Of a stretch of 50,387 nt of DNA, positions 24,744 through 32,152 are shown one piece after another (positions within the stretch are counted from its first letter, which is position 1; the number at the start of each line of letters is the position of its first letter). The notes beneath the pieces are model-generated. The model worked only from the letters and a program-made list of their open reading frames with translations, was not told where the DNA came from and searched no databases. Position numbers and translations under genes: made by a program. This stretch comes from Pedosphaera sp. Lineage in GTDB: Bacteria > Verrucomicrobiota > Verrucomicrobiia > Limisphaerales > SXQI01. Where the stretch lies: positions 1-50,387 of the forward strand of contig JANYDC010000135.1 of NCBI GenBank assembly GCA_025359965.1, given 5' to 3'.

Positions 24744-26450
24744 CTAGGGCGCTTTGATTTCCTCGTTCGCCTGCAACGTGGTCTTGGAGGATGTCGAGCC
24801 ATCGGGACTAAGTTTTAGGATTTTTTCGTAAGCAATTATTTCCTGGGGCGTAGAAATATAAGGCTTCAAGTCTTCCGCCTTTGCTGGGGCAACCCCACCA
24901 TGATCGGCCTTGAAAGCCTGAACGGCTGGATCAAGGGTTTTGAAGCTTTCATCGTTGGAGTCTCTGGCGGCGCCTGAAGAGCCATAACCGTTGGGACCAA
25001 TCACCCAGCGCTGATCAAAATCAGGGTCGACCAGTGAGGCCTGTGTGAGGATTTTTTCGCCGCCCACTTGGACGTTTGGGTGCTCGGACGCGGGATGGAT
25101 GGCATATCGCTGGAGCATGCTGGCATCCGCTGGAGGTTCGAGAAGAGCGGCCAGTTGCATAATCCCATTGGGAAACTGACCATTATTGTCGCTGGCGTAT
25201 TTTTGCAGGGCTCCTTGCAACTTGATTACGAATTGATTTTCCGCGTTGCGTCGCAATGAGCTCATGGTCTTGCGCTGACCCTCGGGTGAATCCAAGTCGG
25301 CGTCCATGGCGGTGTTCAGCCAGGCCATTTCATCGAGCATTTTCAGCTCGGGAATGTTCTGACCGGCTGTTAGGGCGATCAGCTCGCGGAGCTTGTTTTC
25401 TCTGGCTTTCCATTCGAGGGCTCGAGCGACGAAGGGATCACTGGAGGTGTTGCGATTCTGGGCGATGTCTTTGGCGATGGCGGTCCGTCGGTCTACCTCG
25501 CCGCGCAAGCGGGCCAGTTCAGAGGTGTTGGTGCGGAGGCGGTCGTTGTCTTTGGTAAGGATGGACAGCTTTTTAAGCACTTCGTCGCGTTCGGCTTCGA
25601 GGCTGTGCACCTGATGGACCAGACTGGCCTGCGAGTTACGAATGAATTCGGCTTCGTTGCGAAGGTGCGCGGCGTCGATCGCCTGATAGATCCCGCCGCC
25701 TAAAACGAGGGCTGCGGCAGCCCCAACGGCATATTTTTGTACGGTGGTCATAAAGATGGTTTTGGCAGCGGCGAGGGTGGCTGCCGCAGGGGTAATTGTT
25801 CCGATGATAGCGGCAGAAATAGCGGCGGCCAAACCAGCGGGTGCGGCGGAGACGGCTGAGGCGGAGAGGACGACACCGAGGGCAGTGGCAGTGGTGGTGA
25901 TGCCGCGATCGGACAGGCCGGAACGCAGTTTGTCGAGAGCCCTGGCCACTCGTTTTTGCGCGGCGTCATCGCTGACGCCCAAGGTCTGGCCGATGGTGCG
26001 GAGGTCCTGGTTGCGAAAATAGCGCATGAGGAGGGCATCGCGATCGAGGCCGCTGAGTTGGTCCATTGCGTCGTCCAGCAGAGGGCGGATGCGCTGCCAG
26101 TCAGTAGCATCGTCTTCGGTGTGGTGGATATGCTGCATGGCTTCCTTTTCCCGCAACTGACGTCTGTAATCTTCACGCCGCAAGTTGAGGGCCTCAAAGC
26201 GGGTGCTGCGGTAGAGCCATCCCACCAGTGTAAATTCCCGGCCGAGTTTGGCGCTGACGGACTGGGCTTTGCGGGCGAGATCGGCAAAGACTTCCTGAGT
26301 GACGTCCTTGGCGAGATCGGGAGTGTCCACCTGACGGACAGCGGCCGAGTAGACGAGGTCGGTGTAACGGACCACGATCTCATTGAACGACAGCTCGCAG
26401 CCGTGTTCGGCGTAGGCCCGGAACAGTTGATCATCAGACTTCTCTCGCAT
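24744..26450 (-). CDS. ECF sigma factor with membrane-tethered C-terminal extension
   Basis: 568 residues, three times the usual ECF length. Sigma region 2 spans about 23-90 (LVYSAAVRQVDTPDLAKDVT, EVFADLAR, LVGWLYRSTRFEALNL) and region 4 about 125-178 (LSGLDRDALLMRYFRNQDLR, IGQTLGVSDDAAQKRVARAL). Then come Ala-rich hydrophobic stretches (about 188-228), a clear span YAVGAAAALVLGGGIYQAI (240-258), a coiled coil (262-325, AEFIRNSQASLVHQVHSLEA) and a C-terminal domain of unknown role. The layout suggests a sigma factor tied to the membrane by its own tail, replacing a separate anti-sigma factor. This type is common in Verrucomicrobia. No anti-sigma gene adjoins. Confidence 0.88.
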   Translation of the reverse strand: MREKSDDQLFRAYAEHGCELSFNEIVVRYTDLVYSAAVRQVDTPDLAKDVTQEVFADLARKAQSVSAKLGREFTLVGWLYRSTRFEALNLRREDYRRQLREKEAMQHIHHTEDDATDWQRIRPLLDDAMDQLSGLDRDALLMRYFRNQDLRTIGQTLGVSDDAAQKRVARALDKLRSGLSDRGITTTATALGVVLSASAVSAAPAGLAAAISAAIIGTITPAAATLAAAKTIFMTTVQKYAVGAAAALVLGGGIYQAIDAAHLRNEAEFIRNSQASLVHQVHSLEAERDEVLKKLSILTKDNDRLRTNTSELARLRGEVDRRTAIAKDIAQNRNTSSDPFVARALEWKARENKLRELIALTAGQNIPELKMLDEMAWLNTAMDADLDSPEGQRKTMSSLRRNAENQFVIKLQGALQKYASDNNGQFPNGIMQLAALLEPPADASMLQRYAIHPASEHPNVQVGGEKILTQASLVDPDFDQRWVIGPNGYGSSGAARDSNDESFKTLDPAVQAFKADHGGVAPAKAEDLKPYISTPQEIIAYEKILKLSPDGSTSSKTTLQANEEIKAP

Positions 26451-26626
26451 TACACTTATTAAACAACCGCTGATGGAGAAATCCGACAGAGTTTTTTAAA
26501 GGGCTGAGTTGGAGTTTGCGCCCTCACAGCGTTTAATCTGGACGATGCTCGGATGTTAACACCAAGCTGGAGTCCAATTCTGCAATATCGTGGAAGATAA
26601 TAAATTGAGATTTACTGCCCCCAGCA

Positions 26627-27223
26627 ATGAACGAACCCGACAGTTCACAGACTCAATTTTGGACTAAGCGCTGGGAAGTCGGCAAGATGCCGTGGGATCT
26701 CGGCGGAATTCCACCCGCCTTGGTGACGTTCCTGACCCGCAATCAAAAGCGGACTACCGCTCTTATACCGGGTTGTGGGTCCGGATATGAAGTGCAAGCC
26801 TTTGATGCGGCGGGACATGATGTAACAGCGATTGAGTTTTCCGCTCCTGCGGTGGCTAGAGCGCACGAGGTACTTGGACCGCTTGGGGAAAAGGTGATCC
26901 ATGGCAATTTTTTCAAGCATGATTTCGGTAAAAAACGCTTTGGATTAATCTATGAGCGGGGTTTTCTTTGCTCGCTGCCGCCTGCGCGTTGGCTGGATTT
27001 TGCGGCACGCATGGCTGATCTGGTGCTACCGGGGGGAAGGTTGGTCGGGCTGTTTCTTTATGGCAATGAACCTGAACCTCCCCCCTTCCCGCTCACGGAC
27101 GAGGTTGCTGCCGGTCTATTCGGAAGGTATTTCAAGCTGCTAAGCACTGAGTCGGTTGGACACTCGGTTCCGGTGTACGATGGGAAGGAACGGTGGCAGG
27201 AGTGGGAGCGGCTCGAGGACTAA
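26627..27223 (+). CDS. TPMT-family SAM-dependent methyltransferase
   Basis: 198 residues of the thiopurine S-methyltransferase family. It starts with the typical SQTQFWTKRWEVGKMPWDLGG, then SAM motif I ALIPGCGSGYEVQAF, motif II VTAIEFSAPAV, and GLIYERGFLCSLPPARW. PPFPLTDEVAAGLFGRYFKL is the family's C-terminal lid region. Bacterial members methylate thiols, selenium or tellurium oxyanions, or halides; which applies here cannot be told. It is divergently oriented from the sigma factor gene with 176 bases between. Confidence 0.9.
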   Translation: MNEPDSSQTQFWTKRWEVGKMPWDLGGIPPALVTFLTRNQKRTTALIPGCGSGYEVQAFDAAGHDVTAIEFSAPAVARAHEVLGPLGEKVIHGNFFKHDFGKKRFGLIYERGFLCSLPPARWLDFAARMADLVLPGGRLVGLFLYGNEPEPPPFPLTDEVAAGLFGRYFKLLSTESVGHSVPVYDGKERWQEWERLED

Positions 27224-27247
27224 GAGCTGGGGAAGGAAGAGTCTGTC

Positions 27248-27399
27248 GTCCCTACAGGACTCGCTCACTAGCCCATTCCCGACCCAGAACCAGGACCGAA
27301 GTGCTGGGCTATTCTCAGAGGAACCAGCCCGATCCCATCCCTACGCAATTCCAATCGCCGGTCTGCCGCCGACCCTCTCATCATGCCCCATCAGGGACG
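27248..27399. repeat. REP-like intergenic element, diverged
   Basis: Occupies most of the 338-base gap between the methyltransferase and Nramp genes. The ends are inverted relatives (CGTCCCTACAGG at 27248 and CCCATCAGGGACG at 27387), with a GTGCTGGGCTATTCTCA segment between them. Elements of this 'gtccctacagg ... tgctgggctattctc' type recur in Planctomycetes and Verrucomicrobia genomes, from memory. It shares the three-part design of the RAYT-associated repeats but not their sequence. Confidence 0.5.
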
Positions 27400-27497
27400 G
27401 CAGATCAATCCTTTGGGTTCCTGTGGCGTAAGGAAGCCATTTTGGAGGCGTAAAAGAGCGGAATGCGCCCCACGTCACTCGCAAACACGGAATCATG

Positions 27498-27550
27498 TTG
27501 ACAGAGTATCCACATCAAAATAATGTGTTACCCATAATAGATATTAACAC
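27498..27550 (+). promoter_or_regulatory. possible promoter/operator of the Nramp gene
   Basis: TTGACA at 27498-27503 followed after 17 bases by TAATGT, and an inverted repeat GTGTTA (27525-27530) / TAACAC (27545-27550) in a very A+T-rich stretch just ahead of the start codon. The palindrome could bind a metal-responsive repressor, but it does not clearly match Fur or MntR sites I know. Confidence 0.35.
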
Positions 27551-27561
27551 TGAATCCCACA

Positions 27562-28935
27562 ATGAACTCTGAAATGTCTCCGCCGAGGAATAGTCCTCCC
27601 GCCGAGGCTGGATGGCGCAAGGCGAACTCGGTTCCGAGTCTCGAAGAAGTCAATTCGACAGTGCCGGTTCCGAAGCACTACGGGTTTTGGAGGAAGCTGC
27701 TGGCGTTCTCCGGGCCTGGATATCTGGTCGCCGTCGGGTACATGGATCCAGGCAACTGGGCCACGGATATCCAAGGCGGAGCGGCTTTTGGTTACACGCT
27801 GCTCAGCATCGTACTGATCTCGAATCTTCTGGCGATTCTACTCCAGTCACTCTGCCTTAAACTGGGCATCGTGACGGGTCGTGATTTGGCTCAGGCCTGC
27901 CGTGATCACTATTCAAAGCCGGTCGCGGTGATACTCTGGTTCTTATGTGAGATTGCCATTTGCGCCTGCGATATTGCGGAGGTGCTGGGTTCAGCCATTG
28001 GCTTGAATCTGCTGTTCGGTATTCCTCTCTCCATCGGCGTCGTGATTACGGCGGCAGATGTGATGCTGATTTTTTTCCTGCAAAACAAAGGGTTCCGCTG
28101 GATTGAAGCCCTGGTTATCACCTTGATACTCACGATAGGCGGCTGTTTTTTTGCCGAGATCATTTTCAGCAAACCCAATTGGGCGCAAGTGGCCGCCGGG
28201 TTCATGCCCACGGCGGAAATCCTTCGAAATAAGGAGATGCTGCTTTTGGGGATAGGCATTCTTGGCGCAACGGTCATGCCGCACAATCTGTATTTGCACT
28301 CATCGATCGTTCAGACGCGGAAATACGAAAGGACGGAGGAGGGAAAACGCGAGGCCATCAAGTTTGCCACTATTGATTCCACGGTGGCGCTGATGTTCGC
28401 TCTTTTCATCAATGCGGCCATTCTCATCATGGCCGCAGCCACCTTCCATTCTCGCGGGCAATTCGAGGTCACGGAATTGCAACAGGCGCATGAAATGCTG
28501 AGCCCGCTGCTGGGGGTGGGGATCGCGAGCACGCTCTTCGCAGTCGCGCTTCTGGCATCGGGACAAAATTCCACACTCACCGGTACATTGGCGGGTCAGA
28601 TCGTGATGGAAGGATTTTTGAATTGGCGGATACGACCCTGGCTGCGCCGACTGATTACACGACTGGTGGCCATTGTGCCTGCACTGATTGCCACATGGAT
28701 TTACGGCGACAAAGGCGCCACCCAGTTGCTGGTTTGGACGCAGGTCATTCTCAGCCTCCAGTTGTCTTTCGCCGTCATTCCGTTGATCTTGTTTACAAGC
28801 GATCCTGCCAAGATGGGGAAGTTCGCCAATCCGCTTTGGCTCAAGATTCTTGCCTGGCTGGGAGCTGCCTTGATTGTGGTGCTGAACATCAAGTTCGTGC
28901 TGGATTTCTGCGGAATCACCGGTGCGGGAAAATAG
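27562..28935 (+). CDS. Nramp-family divalent metal (Mn/Fe) transporter
   Basis: 457 residues with about 11 membrane spans. The Nramp metal-binding signatures are present: GYMDPGNWATDIQGG (60-74, DPGN in span 1) and GATVMPHNLYLHSSIVQTRK (MPHN in span 6). The family couples inward Mn2+/Fe2+ movement to protons across the inner membrane. The first 40 residues are a hydrophilic tail. The Met of MPHN marks transition-metal rather than Mg2+ selectivity. A UspA gene follows 16 bases after the stop, so they may be cotranscribed. The name mntH would fit but I leave it open. Confidence 0.94.
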   Translation: MNSEMSPPRNSPPAEAGWRKANSVPSLEEVNSTVPVPKHYGFWRKLLAFSGPGYLVAVGYMDPGNWATDIQGGAAFGYTLLSIVLISNLLAILLQSLCLKLGIVTGRDLAQACRDHYSKPVAVILWFLCEIAICACDIAEVLGSAIGLNLLFGIPLSIGVVITAADVMLIFFLQNKGFRWIEALVITLILTIGGCFFAEIIFSKPNWAQVAAGFMPTAEILRNKEMLLLGIGILGATVMPHNLYLHSSIVQTRKYERTEEGKREAIKFATIDSTVALMFALFINAAILIMAAATFHSRGQFEVTELQQAHEMLSPLLGVGIASTLFAVALLASGQNSTLTGTLAGQIVMEGFLNWRIRPWLRRLITRLVAIVPALIATWIYGDKGATQLLVWTQVILSLQLSFAVIPLILFTSDPAKMGKFANPLWLKILAWLGAALIVVLNIKFVLDFCGITGAGK

Positions 28936-28951
28936 AAACATAAGGCGAACT

Positions 28952-29380
28952 ATGTACTCAAAAATCCTGGTAGCCCTCGAAAATAAGGCCACGGATGAAG
29001 CCATCCTGCCGCACGTTGCCAAGCTGGCCAGGCTGGCGGGCTCGAGCCTTCTGCTTGTGCATGTGGCCGATGGCTGGGCGGCACGCAACTACCATCACCT
29101 GAAGCTCAACGAGTCCGAGGAAATGCAGCAGGACCGGACCTATCTGGAACAGAGGGCGGAAGCGCTTCGGAAGGACGGACTTGTGGTTGGCACTCACCTT
29201 GCAATGGGGGAGCCGGCGAAACAGATTCTGGATGTGGCTGAAAAGGAGGGCTGCGACCTAATCGCCATGACCACACACGGCCACCGGTTTCTGGGCGACA
29301 TCATTCACGGGAGCACCATCAGCGAAGTTCGCCACCACTCCAAGGTGCCCGTCCTTCTCGTCCGCGCGCCAGAACGCTGA
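28952..29380 (+). CDS. universal stress protein (UspA family)
   Basis: Start chosen at MYSKILVALENKATDEAILP, 16 bases after the Nramp stop; the longer frame would overlap that gene and adds residues foreign to the family. 142 residues, usual length. The nucleotide-binding signature is complete: LIAMTTHGHRFLGDIIHGS, then TISEVRHHSKVPVLLVR, with the G-2X-G-9X-G-S/T spacing approximated. Probably ATP-binding and stress-linked. Pairing with a metal transporter is seen in other bacteria, but the link is unexplained. Confidence 0.92.
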   Translation: MYSKILVALENKATDEAILPHVAKLARLAGSSLLLVHVADGWAARNYHHLKLNESEEMQQDRTYLEQRAEALRKDGLVVGTHLAMGEPAKQILDVAEKEGCDLIAMTTHGHRFLGDIIHGSTISEVRHHSKVPVLLVRAPER

Positions 29381-29449
29381 ATCTTTCTTTGCAAAACGGC
29401 ATCGCACGTTGCGCTCGCGCCCGGAGTAAGGCAACTTGAGCGAGTTCAA

Positions 29450-30139
29450 ATGCCACTATTGGAAGTCAAAAATCTTCAAATGGATTACACCAGCCCGGAA
29501 GGGGAGCTGGTAAGGGTGTTGGACATCCACCACTTTGCCATGGAGGCGGGCTGCCAAATCGCTTTGCGAGGATCCAGCGGATCGGGCAAGACGAGTTTTC
29601 TAAATGTGATCGCCGGGCTGTTGACGCCATCGCGTGGAATGGTCCTTCTCAACGAAACAAACCTTACGGCTCTTTCCGGAGCCGAGCGAGATAGGGTCCG
29701 CGCCGCGCAATTGGGGATGGTGCATCAGAATTTCAACCTATTGCAGGGCTACACCTGTCTTGAAAATGTGCTGATGGGTATGACCTTCAGTCATCAGGTT
29801 GACAGGCAAGCGGCGGCCCGGCTGTTGCAAAGAGTGGGCCTGCGAGATCGTCTGGATTTTTTCCCCCGGCAGCTCTCGGCCGGGCAGCAACAGCGCGTAG
29901 CCATTGCGCGCGCCCTTGCCGCGAGGCCCAAGCTGGTTCTCGCCGATGAACCCACGGGCAGTCTCGATGAGCTTAACTCCAAACTTGCCGTGGAGCTGCT
30001 CCGCGAAGTCTGCCTGGAGGAAAAAGCCGGGCTGCTTTTGGTAAGCCACGATGCAGCGGTGCTGGCACCCTTTGCGCCCTACATTGATTTCCGTGAACTG
30101 AATCGCGCCACACCTTCAGTTCATGGGGGTGCGCCATGA
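29450..30139 (+). CDS. LolD-like ABC transporter ATPase
   Basis: 229 residues. Walker [12 protein letters not shown], the Q-loop in [20 protein letters not shown], signature [19 protein letters not shown] and Walker [14 protein letters not shown] are all intact. The family powers FtsX-type permeases that work mechanically on the periplasmic side (LolCDE, MacB). The stop overlaps the permease start by ATGA (30136-30139). With a DUF3299 gene two places downstream, the trio resembles zinc-regulated zrg-type loci of Vibrio in gene content, from memory. Confidence 0.92.
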   Translation: MPLLEVKNLQMDYTSPEGELVRVLDIHHFAMEAGCQIALRGSSGSGKTSFLNVIAGLLTPSRGMVLLNETNLTALSGAERDRVRAAQLGMVHQNFNLLQGYTCLENVLMGMTFSHQVDRQAAARLLQRVGLRDRLDFFPRQLSAGQQQRVAIARALAARPKLVLADEPTGSLDELNSKLAVELLREVCLEEKAGLLLVSHDAAVLAPFAPYIDFRELNRATPSVHGGAP

Positions 30140-31344
30140 CCCTGCTCCAAATCGTGGCGCGAAGTTTGCGTCAGCACTTGATTTCGACACTCATCTGTGC
30201 CTTCTCCATAGCTCTTGCGGGAGGTCTGCTGCTCACCGTCTGGGTGACCCAACAACAAACGAAGCGCGCGTTCACGGGACTGGATGGCGGTTATGACGCG
30301 GTTCTGGGAGCAAGAGGATCCAAATTACAGTTAGTGTTAAACGCCGTATTCCATCTTGAGGAATCTCCCGGCAACCTGAAGGTCAACGACTGGCAGGAGA
30401 TTCAGAAACATCCGGCAGTCGCACGGGCCATCCCTCTGGCCATGGGAGACAGCTTTCAAGGCCAGCGAATCATAGGCACTTCACTGGGATATTTTGAAGC
30501 GACGCAATCAGCCGGCGGGAGAATGCTTCGACCCACTGCAAATGGTCGTCTTTTCGACCCAACCGCGCGAGAGGCCGTCGTGGGGAGTCTGGCGGCGAGG
30601 AAGCTTGGCCTCATTCCGGGCAGCATTATCCACCCTATGCACGGCCTTGGCCGCGAGGGGCAGGAGCACGAGGAGGAATATGTGGTGGTGGGCGTTTTGG
30701 AACCCTCGAACACACCGGCGGATCGGGTCATCTGGATTCCGCTTGAGGGCATTCAATTGATGGGCGGCCACAGTGCCGAGGCCGAGCACGAACTGAGTGC
30801 GGTGCTGGTGAGACTCAAAGCGGACAGCCCAACGGCGGGCTTTCTTCTGGACCGCCAATATAACCGCGAGGGAACCAAGCTGACCTGGGCATGGCCCATT
30901 GGTCGCGTCATGGCGCAACTTTTCGACAAAGTTGGCTGGTTCGATCTGGTGTTGCGGCTGGTGGCTTGGTTGGTGGTGTTAGTCTCGATCGCATCCATCA
31001 CCGCTGGAATCTATAACTCCATGGAACAGCGCCGACGCGATGTGGCGATACTGCGGATGCTCGGCGCGGGGCGGGGATTTATTTTCACCAGTGTCACGCT
31101 TGAGGCCTCGGCCATCGCCGCGCTTGGAATGGTGGGGGCTTTTGCTTTTTACGGGGTTGTGCTCACCGTCATCCGCACCGTGCTGCAAAGGGAAGTTGGG
31201 ATTGCGCTGGAGGTTTGGACCCTTCAATCAATCTTCATCTGGGCTCCGGCCACCATGCTCGCGCTGGCCGCCCTGGCCGGCATGCTGCCGGCGTGGAATG
31301 CCTGCCGCGTGGATGTGGCCCGCACGCTTAGCTCAACGTCGTGA
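30136..31344 (+). CDS. FtsX-family ABC permease
   Basis: 402 residues with one N-terminal span (LISTLICAFSIALAGGLLLT), a large extracytoplasmic domain (about 45-260) and three C-terminal spans of the FtsX domain (LVLRLVAWLVVLVSIASITA, then the coupling-helix segment EQRRRDVAILRMLGAGRGFI). It has single rather than duplicated architecture, so the working unit is likely a homodimer with the ATPase just upstream, to which it is translationally coupled. The substrate is unknown; metal handling is suggested only by the neighbouring DUF3299 gene. Confidence 0.9.
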   Translation: MTLLQIVARSLRQHLISTLICAFSIALAGGLLLTVWVTQQQTKRAFTGLDGGYDAVLGARGSKLQLVLNAVFHLEESPGNLKVNDWQEIQKHPAVARAIPLAMGDSFQGQRIIGTSLGYFEATQSAGGRMLRPTANGRLFDPTAREAVVGSLAARKLGLIPGSIIHPMHGLGREGQEHEEEYVVVGVLEPSNTPADRVIWIPLEGIQLMGGHSAEAEHELSAVLVRLKADSPTAGFLLDRQYNREGTKLTWAWPIGRVMAQLFDKVGWFDLVLRLVAWLVVLVSIASITAGIYNSMEQRRRDVAILRMLGAGRGFIFTSVTLEASAIAALGMVGAFAFYGVVLTVIRTVLQREVGIALEVWTLQSIFIWAPATMLALAALAGMLPAWNACRVDVARTLSSTS

Positions 31345-31391
31345 GACAAACGCTGGCCGACCGGCGGAAATTCGCTGCAAAACCTCGTGGT

Positions 31392-31419
31392 TCGACAAGA
31401 GCTGGATTTGCGTTATAAT
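31392..31419 (+). promoter_or_regulatory. sigma70-like promoter, possibly giving a leaderless transcript
   Basis: TCGACA (31392-31397), a 16-base spacer and a perfect TATAAT (31414-31419). The GTG start of the next gene is only 8 bases past the -10 box, so a transcript from here would begin at or near the start codon. Confidence 0.55.
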
Positions 31420-31426
31420 TTAAATT

Positions 31427-32152
31427 GTGAGTTTTAAACGCTCAATTCCTGCCCCGCACCGAATTTACTTTTGGTTCAAAGTGCCAGTGATGGTGATTGT
31501 TGCCGTGCTTGCCTACCAGAGGTGGCAAAGCATCAGTTTGAACGCTGTCGAGGCACCGAAGTTGTCAACTACTGCGGAGATCAAAGGCAAACCCATCCGC
31601 TCGAGTGCGCCTGTGGAAAAGGCAACCAATGTTATTCAAGTCGGTCTTCTGGCACCTGATGCGACGGTTGTCCGAGAGCCAGCTCCGGGCAACTTGGAAT
31701 TTTCACCAGTCACTTTCGATCAATTGGCCTCGTTCACATTTGAAGTCACGGACAGTATCATGACCTCGACCAATCAGAGCGGGCTGGCTGAAAAACAGAT
31801 TCCAGACCGGGTGAAAGCGTATCGTGGCAAGCCCATAGCTTTGACCGGGTTTATGCTACCATTGCGGGTGCAGGACGGACGGGTTACGGAACTTCTTTTG
31901 ATGCGCGATCAATCAATGTGCTGCTATGGCAAGGTGCCGAAGATGAATGAGTGGGTCGCTGTCACGATGCGGGAGAAGGGCGTGAAGCCCATCCTTGACG
32001 AACCCGTAACACTGCTCGGCACACTGGAAATCGGCGAGAAGCGTGAAAACGGCTACCTCTCCAGCATCTACCGCATGGTGGGGGAAAAGCTTGGAGACAC
32101 TCCCACCAGCGTTAAGCCGACAACTTCGGTATCCTCTTCAAAGCTTCCTTAA
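31427..32152 (+). CDS. DUF3299 family protein with N-terminal membrane anchor
   Basis: 241 residues from a GTG. An N-terminal span (VPVMVIVAVLAYQRW) anchors it, and a linker of low complexity leads to the DUF3299 domain (about 120-225): VKAYRGKPIALTGFMLPLRV, LLLMRDQSMCCYGKVPKMNE, LLGTLEIGEKRENGYLSSIY. The CCYG motif is the conserved feature and may bind metal. DUF3299 proteins often accompany LolD/FtsX-like ABC genes, as here. The 3' end overlaps the convergent kinase-MurQ gene by 41 bases. Next Met is at residue 22, inside the span, so the GTG start is preferred. Confidence 0.8.
   Translation: MSFKRSIPAPHRIYFWFKVPVMVIVAVLAYQRWQSISLNAVEAPKLSTTAEIKGKPIRSSAPVEKATNVIQVGLLAPDATVVREPAPGNLEFSPVTFDQLASFTFEVTDSIMTSTNQSGLAEKQIPDRVKAYRGKPIALTGFMLPLRVQDGRVTELLLMRDQSMCCYGKVPKMNEWVAVTMREKGVKPILDEPVTLLGTLEIGEKRENGYLSSIYRMVGEKLGDTPTSVKPTTSVSSSKLP

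Noticed and set aside
28300..29088. 262-codon minus-strand frame opposite the Nramp and UspA genes
   Set aside because: Two well-recognised families are encoded on the plus strand here; the antisense product is Gln/Arg-rich low-complexity sequence.
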